Below are positions 24,118-33,111 of a stretch of 64,000 nt of DNA, one piece after another (the first letter of the stretch is position 1; each line of letters starts with the position of its first letter). Source of the stretch: SZUA-442 sp035461905 (GTDB taxonomy: Bacteria; Actinomycetota; Acidimicrobiia; Spongiisociales; UBA5794); contig DATHUV010000034.1 of NCBI GenBank assembly GCA_035461905.1, positions 1 to 64,000 on the forward strand, given 5' to 3'. The notes beneath the pieces were generated by a model, which did not search any database, was not told where the DNA came from, and saw nothing but the letters and a program-made list of their open reading frames with translations. The position numbers were made by a program, and so were the translations under genes.

Positions 24118-24588
24118 ATGAACAGTGATGTGAAACCGATCCTCGCGATCGTGGCTGTCGTCGCAGTGGCCGTGATCGCAGTCATGGCATTGCGCGGGAC
24201 CTATGTCGACACCGAGGTACATCCCCCTGTCGACCTCGGAACGCCCGGTGACACCGTGCCGGGCGGCGGACCGATCGCCGTCGTCGTCTCGAAGCTCGAG
24301 ACGCCGGGCAGCTCCTTCTTGTGGTTCCGCCGCAGCAACCCTTCATACGAGGTGACCGTCCAGTTCTTCGCCCCACCCGGATGCTCGGGTTCGGTCAGCT
24401 TCGAAGACCCATGGCCGTCGTCGGACCCGGTGTGTGCCACGGACGTGCCGGTGGCCGGGATCGTGTCGGGTATCGGAACGACGCAGACAAGCGAGTCGAT
24501 CATCGCCGTTGATGTTCAGGTCAATCCCGAGTGCTTCGCGGCCGTGGAGCCGGGTGATTACTGGCCGTCCGCTGCTGCGTGTCCGTGA
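24118..24588 (+). CDS. Membrane-anchored hypothetical protein
   Basis: A 156-residue protein with one N-terminal hydrophobic helix (about residues 7-25, AIVAVVAVAVIAVMAL) and an exported remainder. The outer part has a Gly/Pro-rich linker and a beta-rich domain with four cysteines (PPGCSGS, PVCATD, NPECF, AACP), which may form disulfides outside the cell. I do not recognise the family. It converges with the amidohydrolase gene 10 bases away. Confidence 0.65.
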   Translation: MNSDVKPILAIVAVVAVAVIAVMALRGTYVDTEVHPPVDLGTPGDTVPGGGPIAVVVSKLETPGSSFLWFRRSNPSYEVTVQFFAPPGCSGSVSFEDPWPSSDPVCATDVPVAGIVSGIGTTQTSESIIAVDVQVNPECFAAVEPGDYWPSAAACP

Positions 24589-24598
24589 CGCCAAACGA

Positions 24599-26167
24599 TC
24601 AGTCGACCCACGTCGGTAAGTGCGCGTCGAAGGTGACAGCGTCGGCATCGACGTAGGTCGACAGAACTGCTGCGCTGCGAATCTCGTCGGGTGTTGCCGT
24701 GGTCACGTCCACACCGATGACAACCATGTCCGCCGGTGCTCCAATCGACAATGGCGCTTGCTCACCGAGGGCGTACGCCGCCCCGTCGGTGAACAGGTCG
24801 AGTGCTTCGAGAGGCGTGAGGCGTTCGCCCGGTGAGATACCGTGTCGGTCGATCGCCGCAGCCATGCCCCACAGCGGATGGGGTGGCTCGACCGGACAGT
24901 CCGACGAGCCCGCGAGTGGGATACCCGAGTCGCGCATCGTCCGAAACGGGTACAGCCACGGTTCACGGTCAGGGCCCACGCGCTGGGCGACCCACTCGGA
25001 CTCGGAAGCGAGGAATGCCGGCTGGACGCACGCCGTGGCACCGAGGCCTGCGAATCTTCTGATCTGGTCCGGATCGATGACCGACGCGTGCTCCATGCGG
25101 AGCCGGTCCGGGGTGGCTCCGTCGGCGATGAGCCCGTCGAAGAGGTCGAGGACGCCGCTTACGGCACGATCGCCGATCGCGTGTACCGCGACCATGCCAC
25201 CCATCCGAATCGACTCCCCGCAGATCGCGGCGTCGGCATCGTTGAGGCGATAGGTCCCGATCGTGTCGACGTCGGCGAATGGAGCCCGCATGGCCGCGGT
25301 GTGACCTCCGAGGCTTCCGTCGGCGAAACGCTTGACACCGATCCACCGCATGCGTGGACCCGCCCCAGAGAGCCGCGCGGCGGCGCGTGACAGCTGATCC
25401 GGATCATCGGTGATGACGATGCCGTACACCCTGATCGGGAGGCGTCGGCCCACCTCGCACCACAGGTCGATCTCATCCTCCAGTTTGTGCGACGGCGCCT
25501 CTCCGTATCCGATCATGGTGCCGATGCTCGTCAGCCCTACGGCGGCGAGCCGCTCGAGCCCGTGGATCAGCTCGTCGGGATGCAGCCGCGACCCGCGTGA
25601 GAGGGCGGACGCGATCAGTCCGGCCGCCGTCTCCCTGAGCACTCCCGTCGGTCTTCCGCCCTCGTCGCGATCGAGCGAGCCCCCGGGGGGATCGGGTGTC
25701 GCCGATGAGATGGCGGATGCGTCGAGGGCAGCAGAGTTCGCGACCGCGACATGCCCGCAGTACCGGTAGATGACCGCCGGGCGATCCGGTACGGCGCGGT
25801 CCAGGTCTTCACGGGTCGGCAGGCGCCGCTCTGCAAGACCCTCGTCATCCAGCCTCGTTGCCACGATCGGCTCCGTGGTCGGGCGCGAAGAGGCATACGC
25901 AGAGAGCCTCGCGACCAGGTCGTCGATCGACGAGGCAGACTTGAGCGAACACCCGCCGAGCAGCGTGGCGTACGGCACGGCGTGGAGATGAGCGTCCCTG
26001 AGGCCGGGAATGATGAACCCTCCCGGATAGCGTTCCTCGACGATGGTGGGCTCGACGAGGTCATCCCGTTCACCGATAGCCACCACGGTTCCGGACTCGG
26101 TGAGGATCGCGTTCCCGACCCGGCCCCGCGAGGTGATGACAGCCTCTGCGGAGAACAGCTTCCTCAC
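24599..26167 (-). CDS. Amidohydrolase of the YtcJ-like family
   Basis: A 522-residue metal-dependent hydrolase: metal ligands in LRDAHLHAVP near residue 60, the GVKRFADGSLGGHTAAM segment, the VAVHAIGDRAV His, and SSDCPVEPPHPLWGMAAA near residue 440, all typical of YtcJ-like enzymes. The start is GTG 26167, which overlaps the inositol monophosphatase stop. These enzymes act on amide or imide bonds of small molecules; no substrate is indicated. Confidence 0.88.
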   Translation of the reverse strand: MRKLFSAEAVITSRGRVGNAILTESGTVVAIGERDDLVEPTIVEERYPGGFIIPGLRDAHLHAVPYATLLGGCSLKSASSIDDLVARLSAYASSRPTTEPIVATRLDDEGLAERRLPTREDLDRAVPDRPAVIYRYCGHVAVANSAALDASAISSATPDPPGGSLDRDEGGRPTGVLRETAAGLIASALSRGSRLHPDELIHGLERLAAVGLTSIGTMIGYGEAPSHKLEDEIDLWCEVGRRLPIRVYGIVITDDPDQLSRAAARLSGAGPRMRWIGVKRFADGSLGGHTAAMRAPFADVDTIGTYRLNDADAAICGESIRMGGMVAVHAIGDRAVSGVLDLFDGLIADGATPDRLRMEHASVIDPDQIRRFAGLGATACVQPAFLASESEWVAQRVGPDREPWLYPFRTMRDSGIPLAGSSDCPVEPPHPLWGMAAAIDRHGISPGERLTPLEALDLFTDGAAYALGEQAPLSIGAPADMVVIGVDVTTATPDEIRSAAVLSTYVDADAVTFDAHLPTWVD

Positions 26168-26955
26168 GGATCGATCAACCGCATCGGCATCCAGCTCTCG
26201 ATCACGGTCCGCAGGTCGTCGTGGACGACGGAGTTGGAGGCAACGACGAGACCCATGAACGGTGTCGACCCCCGCCCGAAGGGATCCGTCACGGTTCCAC
26301 CGGCCTCACGGACGAGGAGCAGACCTGCCGCACCGTCCCACGGCGCGATGCCGAGTTCCCAGTATCCCTCGTATCGACCCGCGGCGACCCATGCGAAGTC
26401 GAGGGCGGCCGACCCGAAGCGCCTGATGCCGTTCACCCGTCTCAACACCTCCCGCACCACGACCGCGAGCTCGTCGGCATGCTCGTCGTGGTTGTACGGG
26501 AACCCGGTGGCGATCACCGATCGCTCCAGGCTGCTCTCGATCGAAACCGTCACGTGATGGCCGTTGAGGCGGGTTCCCCCGCCATCGGTGGCACTGAAGA
26601 TCTCGTCACGCATCGGGTCGTACACGACACCCACCCGGGCACGGTCACCGTCGTAGAGGGCAATGGACACCGAGACGTGGGGTATGCCATGCACGAAGTT
26701 GACGGTGCCATCGAGTGGATCCACGATCCAGTGCCTGCCTCCCGTCAACTCCCCGCCTGCCTCCTCGGCGAGGATCTCGTCTTCGGGCCTGTGCGTACGG
26801 ATCAGGTCCGTGATCGCCTCCTCGGATGCGCGGTCCACCGCCGTCACGGGATCGAACTTCCCCTTGTAGTCGGGATTGGGTGGTGTCCCGAAGAAGCGAC
26901 GGATGATCTCTCCGCCTGCCCTGGCAGCGTCGATGGCGAGGTGGAGGTCATCCAT
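26164..26955 (-). CDS. Inositol monophosphatase family phosphatase
   Basis: A 263-residue Mg2+-dependent phosphatase with LAEEAGGE, the metal site WIVDPLDGTVNFVHG and the second signature WELGIAPWDGAAGLLLVREAG. Substrates may be inositol phosphate, histidinol phosphate or similar. The ATG at 26955 is chosen because TAGCAT lies 7 nt upstream; an upstream in-frame ATG at 26988 is less likely. It is coupled to the amidohydrolase gene. Confidence 0.9.
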   Translation of the reverse strand: MDDLHLAIDAARAGGEIIRRFFGTPPNPDYKGKFDPVTAVDRASEEAITDLIRTHRPEDEILAEEAGGELTGGRHWIVDPLDGTVNFVHGIPHVSVSIALYDGDRARVGVVYDPMRDEIFSATDGGGTRLNGHHVTVSIESSLERSVIATGFPYNHDEHADELAVVVREVLRRVNGIRRFGSAALDFAWVAAGRYEGYWELGIAPWDGAAGLLLVREAGGTVTDPFGRGSTPFMGLVVASNSVVHDDLRTVIESWMPMRLIDP

Positions 26956-26962
26956 GGTGTCG

Positions 26963-26968
26963 ATGCTA
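26963..26968 (-). promoter_or_regulatory. -10 element of the inositol monophosphatase gene (leaderless type)
   Basis: TAGCAT on the minus strand, 7 nt before the ATG at 26955. Confidence 0.5.
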
Positions 26969-27010
26969 TCGCCTTGGTGCACCGACACGGCGGGTAGGTG
27001 GGTCCGGTCC

Positions 27011-27016
27011 TATCCT
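27011..27016 (+). promoter_or_regulatory. -10 element of the lnt-like gene (leaderless type)
   Basis: TATCCT followed by 8 nt and the ATG at 27025. Confidence 0.5.
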
Positions 27017-27024
27017 CTCGACCC

Positions 27025-28536
27025 ATGGTTCCCATAGCCCTCGTCGCAGCGAGTTCCGTGCTGATGTGGGCCGCGTTTCCACCGATCGGCTTCGGACCCC
27101 TCGCCTTCGTCGCGCCGGTTCCGCTGTTTCTCGCCCTCCGCTCGGTCGAGAGGCCGTTCCATGCCCTGGCCCTCGGCTTCATATGGGGAGCCGCGTTCTT
27201 CGGACTCCTGCTCAACTGGTTGATGGTCCTCGGGTTCGTCGCCTGGTTCCCCCTCGCGATCCTGATGGGTGCGTTCTCTGCGTCCTATGCGTTCGTCGTC
27301 TGGTTGTTCCGAATGTGGCCCTCCTGGCGTTGGTGGATGATCGCAACCGGCGGATGGGTCGCCCTCGAGTTCATCCGGGGCCGGTTTCCGTTCGGGGGGT
27401 TCCCGTGGGGGGACATCGGGTATCCGGCCGCTGGAATCCCCGGCGCGATCGGGTCGGTCCAGTGGATCGGGCCGTCCGGCTGGACCGCCATGACCATCGC
27501 ATTCGCTGCGGGCTTGACGCTCTTCATCGAGAACCATCGCGACTGGAGGATGGCGGTGGACGCCGGGAGTGTCATCGTGCTCCTCATCGTGGGCGGGGCC
27601 CTGTTCGCACCCTCGCCCGGTGGCCAGGTGTGGCGCACGGTCATCGTCCAGGGTGGATCGCCGTGTCCCCAGGTCCGATGTCAGAACGAGAACCAGCGCA
27701 TCTATGAGCGGCACATGCAGCTGACCCGCCAGATTCCCGCGGGTACGGTCGAGTTCGTCGTGTGGCCGGAGAACTCCACAGGAACCCCGTACGAGCCTGA
27801 GGGCAACGAGCAGGTACGCGCCGAGATCATCGAGCAGGCGAGGCGCCTCGATGCGCACATGCTCATCTCGGGGACGCGGGTCGCAGGCGACGGCGAGTTC
27901 TACAACGTCAATGTCATGTACTCGCCCGATGGGGTGAAGGTCGGTGAGTACCTCAAGCGGCACCCTGTGCCCTTCGGGGAGTTCGTGCCGTTGCGGGGCC
28001 TGTTCGACTTCGTTCCGCAGCTCGACCGGGTGCCGAGGGACATGATCCGAGGTACCGACGCCGTGGTATTTCCGACCGAGCAGGGGTCTGTGGGCTCGGT
28101 GATCTCCTTCGAGGGATCGTTCGCCCGCTCGATGCGCTCGAGCGCGCTCGCAGGAGCGGAGGTGATGGTCGTGACTACGAACACGTCGTCGTATGGGAAG
28201 TCACCGGCGACGGATCAGGCAATCGCGATGGTCAGGGTGAATGCCGCAGCCGTCGGCCTTGACACGGCGTACGCGTCGATCACCGGCAAGTCGACGTTCA
28301 TAGGTGCGGACGGCAGTATCGGGCTCGTGACCGAGCAGCTCGACGAGCTCGCCCTCTATGGTGCACTGCGTTTCAGCCCGCAGGAAGTGACGCTGTGGGT
28401 CCGGTTCGGCGATTGGCTCGCAATCGGATCAATCCTGCTCGCCGGTGTTGCCCTGGCCTTCCCGGGGAGCCGGTCGCGATCGGGGTCATCGACCTCGGAA
28501 ACGTCGTCGACAGGCCGTTTTGCGCCTTCGGGATGA
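27025..28536 (+). CDS. lnt: Apolipoprotein N-acyltransferase-like protein with Ser in place of the nucleophile Cys
   Basis: A 503-residue protein with about seven hydrophobic segments, then a nitrilase-fold domain outside the membrane. The catalytic Glu is in WPENST (Glu249) and Lys in YLKRHPVPFGEFVP (Lys311). Where Lnt has its nucleophile Cys (consensus I-C-Y-E), this protein reads VISFEG, so residue 361 is Ser. It may use Ser, may have other activity, or may be inactive as an acyltransferase. The window also encodes Lgt and several lipoproteins, so a lipoprotein role is plausible. Confidence 0.85.
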   Translation: MVPIALVAASSVLMWAAFPPIGFGPLAFVAPVPLFLALRSVERPFHALALGFIWGAAFFGLLLNWLMVLGFVAWFPLAILMGAFSASYAFVVWLFRMWPSWRWWMIATGGWVALEFIRGRFPFGGFPWGDIGYPAAGIPGAIGSVQWIGPSGWTAMTIAFAAGLTLFIENHRDWRMAVDAGSVIVLLIVGGALFAPSPGGQVWRTVIVQGGSPCPQVRCQNENQRIYERHMQLTRQIPAGTVEFVVWPENSTGTPYEPEGNEQVRAEIIEQARRLDAHMLISGTRVAGDGEFYNVNVMYSPDGVKVGEYLKRHPVPFGEFVPLRGLFDFVPQLDRVPRDMIRGTDAVVFPTEQGSVGSVISFEGSFARSMRSSALAGAEVMVVTTNTSSYGKSPATDQAIAMVRVNAAAVGLDTAYASITGKSTFIGADGSIGLVTEQLDELALYGALRFSPQEVTLWVRFGDWLAIGSILLAGVALAFPGSRSRSGSSTSETSSTGRFAPSG

Positions 28537-28548
28537 CGTGCATACAAT
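28520..28548 (+). promoter_or_regulatory. Promoter of the small zinc protein gene
   Basis: TTGCGC (28520-28525), a 17-bp spacer, then TACAAT (28543-28548). Transcription should start near 28555 and leave an untranslated leader of about 87 nt, unlike the leaderless neighbours. The -35 lies inside the end of the lnt-like gene. Confidence 0.6.
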
Positions 28549-28641
28549 GAAGAACCGAGATTTCGCGGTTGCACTATCGCGCGTCACATCGCCAATAGCT
28601 GCTCCGCTCTGATACGCACCCAAGAAAGGCACCCAAGACCC

Positions 28642-28830
28642 ATGTCCGACATTCTCAAGGCATCACGTCCGAAGGGTCGATCCCGACGGCCGAAGACCTA
28701 CGACGAGGAGCGCACCTGCGCCCATGTCGAGTGCTCCACACAGCTGTCGCGCTACAACAGGGCCGAGTTCTGTCACACCCATCGCCCGGTTCGGTACCCA
28801 CGCCTCCGAGGCGTCCTCAGCGAGGAGTGA
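28642..28830 (+). CDS. Small zinc-finger-like basic protein
   Basis: A 62-residue protein with a basic N-terminus (RPKGRSRRPKTY) followed by a putative C-C-C-H zinc site: RTCAHVECSTQLSRYN and EFCHTHRP. The SRYN-x-A-x-FC-x-x-H pattern recalls small actinobacterial zinc proteins, some linked to HTH domains. Nucleic-acid binding is plausible from the charge. AAAGG lies about 14 nt upstream of the ATG, between two copies of GCACCCAAG (28616 and 28629). A promoter and a terminator bracket it as a single-gene unit. Confidence 0.75.
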   Translation: MSDILKASRPKGRSRRPKTYDEERTCAHVECSTQLSRYNRAEFCHTHRPVRYPRLRGVLSEE

Positions 28831-28851
28831 CCGCCCTCCGTCCGAAGTGAA

Positions 28852-28876
28852 AAGGCCCCGGTAGCACCGGGGCCTT
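28852..28876 (+). terminator. Rho-independent-like terminator after the small zinc protein gene
   Basis: AAGGCCCCGGT and ACCGGGGCCTT form an 11-bp GC-rich stem with a 3-nt AGC loop. A short pyrimidine run follows (TTCCCATTT). It begins 21 bases after the stop codon. Confidence 0.8.
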
Positions 28877-28938
28877 CCCATTTCCGACCTGGCACCTAGG
28901 ACTCAACCGTTTCCGGTGGCCTCGGGAGCGTGAGGCGC

Positions 28939-30210
28939 TCAGCCCTTCTCGTGTGCGGCGATCGCTTCGGAAAGCATGTCGATGCCCCGGTCGAGATCGT
29001 CCTCGCTCACGTTCAGGGGAGGGATGAATCGGATGACATTGCCGTCAGGCCCGCAGTTGAGGATGAGGAGGCCGGCCTCGTGGGCGTGGGCAGCGATGTC
29101 CCTGAACGCGTCTGGATCGGGTGCGTTGTCGTGGGTGACGAGTTCGATCCCGATCATGAGCCCGAGGCCGCGTACGTCCCCGATGGCTGCGTGCTGTTCC
29201 TTCAGTGCGTTCCACCGGGTGAACGCGTGTTCAGACAGCGCGGGTACGTTCGGTACCACGGAGCGAAGCTCTCGCACGGTTGCCGCCGAAGCTGCACACG
29301 AGACGGGGTTTCCCCCGAACGTGGTTCCATGGGAGCCGGTCGGCCACCGGTCGATGAATTCTGCGGAAGCGGCGACTGCCGAAAGGGGGAGGCCGTTCGC
29401 GATCGCCTTGCCCATGACGAGGACGTCCGGCCGCACGTCGTACACCTGGCTCGTGAACCAGTCGCCGGTGCGTCCGAATCCGGTCTGGACCTCGTCAGCG
29501 ATGAGCAGGATGCCGTGTTCGTCGGCGATCTCACGAATTGCGGTGAGGAACTCCCGACTCGCGGGGTAATAGCCGCCTTCACCCTGCATCGGTTCGATGA
29601 GGAACGCCGCGATCTCCCCCGGTGTGACCTCGTACTTGAACTTCATGTCGAGTTCGCGCAGGGCGTAGGCGTTCGCCTCCTCCTGGGACATTCCCCACCC
29701 GAACGGGTGCGGGAACGGGACCACGAATGTCGATGGGAGGAGCGGGTGATAGCCCTGGCGGTACTTCGCCTTCGAGGTCGTGTAGGTGACGGACCCCATC
29801 GTCCGCCCATGGAATCCGCCGCGGAAGGTGATGATGCCCTGCCGGCCGGACACCTTGCGGGCGAGCTTCACGGAAGCCTCGACTGCCTCGGCGCCCGAGT
29901 TCATGAAGAAGAGCTTCTCGATGCCCTCCGGAGCCACGTCGATGATCACTTCGGCCGCATCGACGATCGTCTCGTACAGGAATGCACCACCGGCGTGCCA
30001 GAGCTTGTTCAGCTGTGCCTGGGCGGCGGCGACGACGGCATCGGGGCGGTGGCCGAGGTTGGTCGTGGCGATGCCACACGTGAAGTCGAGGTACTGCTTG
30101 CCGTCGGGTGCGGTGACCCAGCTCCCCTTGCCTTCGGTGATCTCGATCTCATTGTCGAACGAGATCACGGGGGCGATGATGTCACGGAATCTTCTCTGCA
30201 GGTCGGTCAT
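28939..30210 (-). CDS. Class III aminotransferase (4-aminobutyrate aminotransferase-like)
   Basis: A 423-residue fold-type I PLP enzyme: NSGAEAVEASVKLAR, FRGGFHGRTMGSV, the cofactor Asp in LLIADEVQTGFGRTG and the PLP lysine in VMGKAIANGLPLSA. The C-terminus matches GabT/ornithine-type omega-aminotransferases. The ATG at 30210 has GGAGAGA upstream. The amino donor (GABA, beta-alanine, ornithine or similar) cannot be fixed by sequence. The crotonase gene lies upstream on the same strand, 144 bases away. Confidence 0.92.
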   Translation of the reverse strand: MTDLQRRFRDIIAPVISFDNEIEITEGKGSWVTAPDGKQYLDFTCGIATTNLGHRPDAVVAAAQAQLNKLWHAGGAFLYETIVDAAEVIIDVAPEGIEKLFFMNSGAEAVEASVKLARKVSGRQGIITFRGGFHGRTMGSVTYTTSKAKYRQGYHPLLPSTFVVPFPHPFGWGMSQEEANAYALRELDMKFKYEVTPGEIAAFLIEPMQGEGGYYPASREFLTAIREIADEHGILLIADEVQTGFGRTGDWFTSQVYDVRPDVLVMGKAIANGLPLSAVAASAEFIDRWPTGSHGTTFGGNPVSCAASAATVRELRSVVPNVPALSEHAFTRWNALKEQHAAIGDVRGLGLMIGIELVTHDNAPDPDAFRDIAAHAHEAGLLILNCGPDGNVIRFIPPLNVSEDDLDRGIDMLSEAIAAHEKG

Positions 30211-30354
30211 GGTCTCTCCGATCGGTTCGGGTCCGGGTCGTCGTGGCGCGAGGTTGGGCGTCACGGAGCTGCGAAGAGATGTTTTCGCTGGCGTCGAGGA
30301 GTCCGAACCATGTCCTGATGGTACCCGTCGGAGCCAATCACGTGCAGGAGCCCT

Positions 30355-31212
30355 TCATTCTCCCCTGAACTCGGGCGGGCGCTTCTCGAGGAACGCCATC
30401 GCAGCCTCCATGAAGTCGTTCGATCCGAGGAAGGAGCTGTTCCACAACGCCACGTAGTCGAGGCCTTCGGCGACGGACCAGCCCTCGCCGGCGCGAAGGA
30501 CGGCCTTGGCTCCCTGCACGGCGAGCGGTGAGTTCGCTGCGATCTCGTGGGCGAGTGCGACCGCCGCACTGACGACTGCTGCGTGGTCATCCATGATGCG
30601 ACCGACGAGGCCGATCTCGTGCGCCTCGTCGGCACCGAAGTCCCTGCCCGTGTAGACGAGCTCGGCCAGCCGTCCGGGGTCGATGATGCGCGGTAGTCGC
30701 TGGAGCGTCCCGACATCTGCGACCATCGCGATCCTCGTCTCACGAACGGAGAACACCGCGTCGCGTGACGCGTATCGGATGTCGCACGCCGTGATGAGGT
30801 CGACACCCGCACCGATGCAGTTGCTGTGGACTGCTGCGATGACGGGCTTCGCACACGCCGCCAGTGCGTTGAACGTGTGTTGCATCTTCCTGATCGTCTT
30901 GTACAGCGCTGCGCGCTTGCCGACGTCCGACGCCGGTTGGTTCTCGTCCGCTGGATCGACGCCACCGTTCGCAAAGATGGGGCCGAACGCTTTCAGGTCG
31001 ATGCCTGCCGTGAAAGACGGCCCCTTTGCCGCGATCACGACGGCTCTGGTCTCGGGGTCGTCCGAGAGTGCCTCGATGATCTGCGGGAACTCGGTCCAGA
31101 ACGCCGGCGCGAAGGCGTTGTGTGCTTCGGGACGATCGAGCCACACCGTTGCGACATGGTGATCGAAATCGACGGAGACGACGTCTGAACGGGGGATGGC
31201 TGCTCGTGACAT
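30355..31212 (-). CDS. Enoyl-CoA hydratase/isomerase (crotonase) family protein
   Basis: A 285-residue crotonase: the oxyanion-hole strands KGPSFTAGIDLKAFG and AVHSNCIGAGVDLITACDIRYAS, then the catalytic-loop region VRETRIAMVADVGTLQRLPRI. Asp in MVADVGTL is where dienoyl-CoA isomerases carry a catalytic acid, so delta3,5-delta2,4-dienoyl-CoA isomerase is a likely activity. The ATG at 31212 follows TACTGT by 6 nt; an earlier frame start lies upstream of this promoter and is rejected. Confidence 0.9.
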   Translation of the reverse strand: MSRAAIPRSDVVSVDFDHHVATVWLDRPEAHNAFAPAFWTEFPQIIEALSDDPETRAVVIAAKGPSFTAGIDLKAFGPIFANGGVDPADENQPASDVGKRAALYKTIRKMQHTFNALAACAKPVIAAVHSNCIGAGVDLITACDIRYASRDAVFSVRETRIAMVADVGTLQRLPRIIDPGRLAELVYTGRDFGADEAHEIGLVGRIMDDHAAVVSAAVALAHEIAANSPLAVQGAKAVLRAGEGWSVAEGLDYVALWNSSFLGSNDFMEAAMAFLEKRPPEFRGE

Positions 31213-31218
31213 GCCCGG

Positions 31219-31224
31219 ACAGTA
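31219..31224 (-). promoter_or_regulatory. -10 element of the crotonase gene (leaderless type)
   Basis: TACTGT on the minus strand, 6 nt before the ATG at 31212. Confidence 0.5.
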
Positions 31225-31323
31225 ATCGGCGACTCCGTCGAATCGGCCGGTCAGGGAACCGGATCGACCCCGGCGCCCGTCCAAACCCCAGCCGACATGG
31301 TCGGGTCAACGATGGGAGGAATC

Positions 31324-32277
31324 ATGGGACGTCAGGACACCACTCGACGGACGGGATGGGCCCGCATCCTCCTCGTCGTCATGGCCGTATCGGTCGTTGT
31401 CGCAGCGTGCTCGGCCAACGACGACGCGACGACTGTCACCACGACGGCCTCAGCAGGGGGCGAAAGCGGACTCGATGAAGGGCCCGCACCGGAACCGGGT
31501 GCCCGCCAGGATGGGATCGCATACGACGTCGTGCTCGACGACGGGATGATCGTCTTCGAGCAGGTCGGGTCCACCTTCGATGCGAAGATCATCAGGGATG
31601 GCTCCGTCGAACTCCGGATCGAGCCTGGCTCGTTCGGGACCACCGCCGGTCAGGTGCGAGCGATCGCCGCTGACCTCGGCGGGTACATCGCCTCGGGGGA
31701 GTCGCGTGTCGAGCAGTTCGAGGACGATCGTTACGCAGTCGGCTGGTACACGATCCGGATCCCGAGTGATCGGTTCGACGAGGCCGTCGCTCGCGTCGAG
31801 CAGCTCGGTGAGCGTGTCTCTGCGTCGCTGTCATCCCAGGACGTCACCGAGGAGTATGTGGATCTCGAGGGTCGCCTCGACTACTGGCGCGAGCAGGAGG
31901 CGTTCTACCTGCGCCTCATGGAGGAAGCAACGACGATCGAGGAGCTCGTGACGGTCCAGACGAGGATGCAGGACGTCTTGTTGAACATCGAGCAGATCGA
32001 AGGCCGACTCCGCTACCTCGACTCGCGCACGGACTTCGCGACGCTGACCGTCGGCCTGACCGAGGTTCCCGACACGGCGGTTCCGCCCGTCGACCCGAAG
32101 GATCCGGGCCCCATCGCCGAAGCGTTCGATCAGGCGGGAGAGGTCCTCCTCGCGACCGTTGGCTTCATGATCATCGCAACCGCCGTTGCCATCCCGATCG
32201 CGATCGTCGTGGCTGTTGCCTACGGCATCTTCAGGCTGTTCACCCGTCCCACCCGCCGCGGAACCGCTGCGAGCTGA
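31324..32277 (+). CDS. DUF4349-family lipoprotein
   Basis: A 317-residue lipoprotein with a signal peptide ending VVVAAC, a Thr/Gly-rich linker, a conserved alpha/beta region (SFGTTAGQVRAIAADLGGYI, YTIRIPSDRFDEAV, SSQDVTEEYVDLEGRL), a predicted coiled coil in the ETQ-rich part (about 185-230) and a C-terminal membrane helix (about 272-300). It would be anchored at both ends outside the cell. The ATG at 31324 has GGGAGGAATC directly upstream, favouring it over an in-frame ATG at 31297. The function of DUF4349 is unknown. Confidence 0.88.
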   Translation: MGRQDTTRRTGWARILLVVMAVSVVVAACSANDDATTVTTTASAGGESGLDEGPAPEPGARQDGIAYDVVLDDGMIVFEQVGSTFDAKIIRDGSVELRIEPGSFGTTAGQVRAIAADLGGYIASGESRVEQFEDDRYAVGWYTIRIPSDRFDEAVARVEQLGERVSASLSSQDVTEEYVDLEGRLDYWREQEAFYLRLMEEATTIEELVTVQTRMQDVLLNIEQIEGRLRYLDSRTDFATLTVGLTEVPDTAVPPVDPKDPGPIAEAFDQAGEVLLATVGFMIIATAVAIPIAIVVAVAYGIFRLFTRPTRRGTAAS

Positions 32278-32287
32278 CCGAGGTTGG

Positions 32288-32902
32288 TCAGCGTTTGAGG
32301 GTGAATGGTGGGTACTCGTCGGTGAGGGCGGCGATCCACGCCCACGTCCGGGCCCACCAGCGGTGGAAGCCGACGAAGTACCAGTGCAGCGAAAGGGGAA
32401 GGCGTCCGGTCATGAGGATCGCGACGTATCCGAACCATGCCGCGAACAGCGTCCCGATCGTGAGCCACAGGAGGATGAACAGGTGCGGCACCGCCATGAG
32501 CGACCGGATGAGCAGGATCCCGGCAAGGGCGAGCCAGCGGTTCTGTGGTTCGGGAGCCTCCTCGACGATCACCTGGGCCGGATGGTTCTCGTCCGTACCG
32601 AACGTCGGATACACGTCGGTCGTCGAGGTGAACCAGGCGAACACCCGGCTCGACCACTCGAGGAAGATGAGTTCGAGGTTCTCCACCCAATAGGGCTTCC
32701 CGCCCTGGATGAGGATGTACCAGTACCCGATCCACACCACGACCTGGACCACGGACGCGTAGAGCGAGAGGAGGATCAGGTGAGGTATGAGCAGGACGGT
32801 CTTGGCGAACAGCAGGATGCCGAGCGCTGCGAGGCCCCTGCTGCGGTACTCGTCGTCGACGGGAACCACGAAGTCGACGGGGTACTGAGCCGGTTCCGTC
32901 AT
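32288..32902 (-). CDS. DUF4389 membrane protein
   Basis: A 204-residue membrane protein with two similar halves (LAALGILLFAKTVLLIPHLI and LALAGILLIRSLMAVPHLFI), each followed by a helix and an aromatic loop (WYILIQGGKP, GYVAILMTGRLP). An internal duplication is the likely origin. GAGGTGG precedes the ATG at 32902. It converges with the DUF4349 gene 10 bases away. The function is not known. Confidence 0.85.
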   Translation of the reverse strand: MTEPAQYPVDFVVPVDDEYRSRGLAALGILLFAKTVLLIPHLILLSLYASVVQVVVWIGYWYILIQGGKPYWVENLELIFLEWSSRVFAWFTSTTDVYPTFGTDENHPAQVIVEEAPEPQNRWLALAGILLIRSLMAVPHLFILLWLTIGTLFAAWFGYVAILMTGRLPLSLHWYFVGFHRWWARTWAWIAALTDEYPPFTLKR

Positions 32903-33111
32903 GTCCACCTCGCTCGCTGACAGTCGGCGCATCCACTGGTGAGGACCGTCGCTTCCAGTCTCCCACATGGGTGCGGCAATCCCCAGTGCCGTCGTTGGAA
33001 CATCCCCGGCCCCGGCCCCGGCCCGAGCCGCGAGCCGACCGAAGTCTGCGACGAGGGCCCCCGAATGGAGGGCCCCGATGGCTGGCCTTCGATGCCGAGA
33101 GTTGCGAGAGG

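Noticed and set aside
28930..30318. A 462-codon plus-strand open frame
   Set aside because: It is antisense to the class III aminotransferase and shows no family features.
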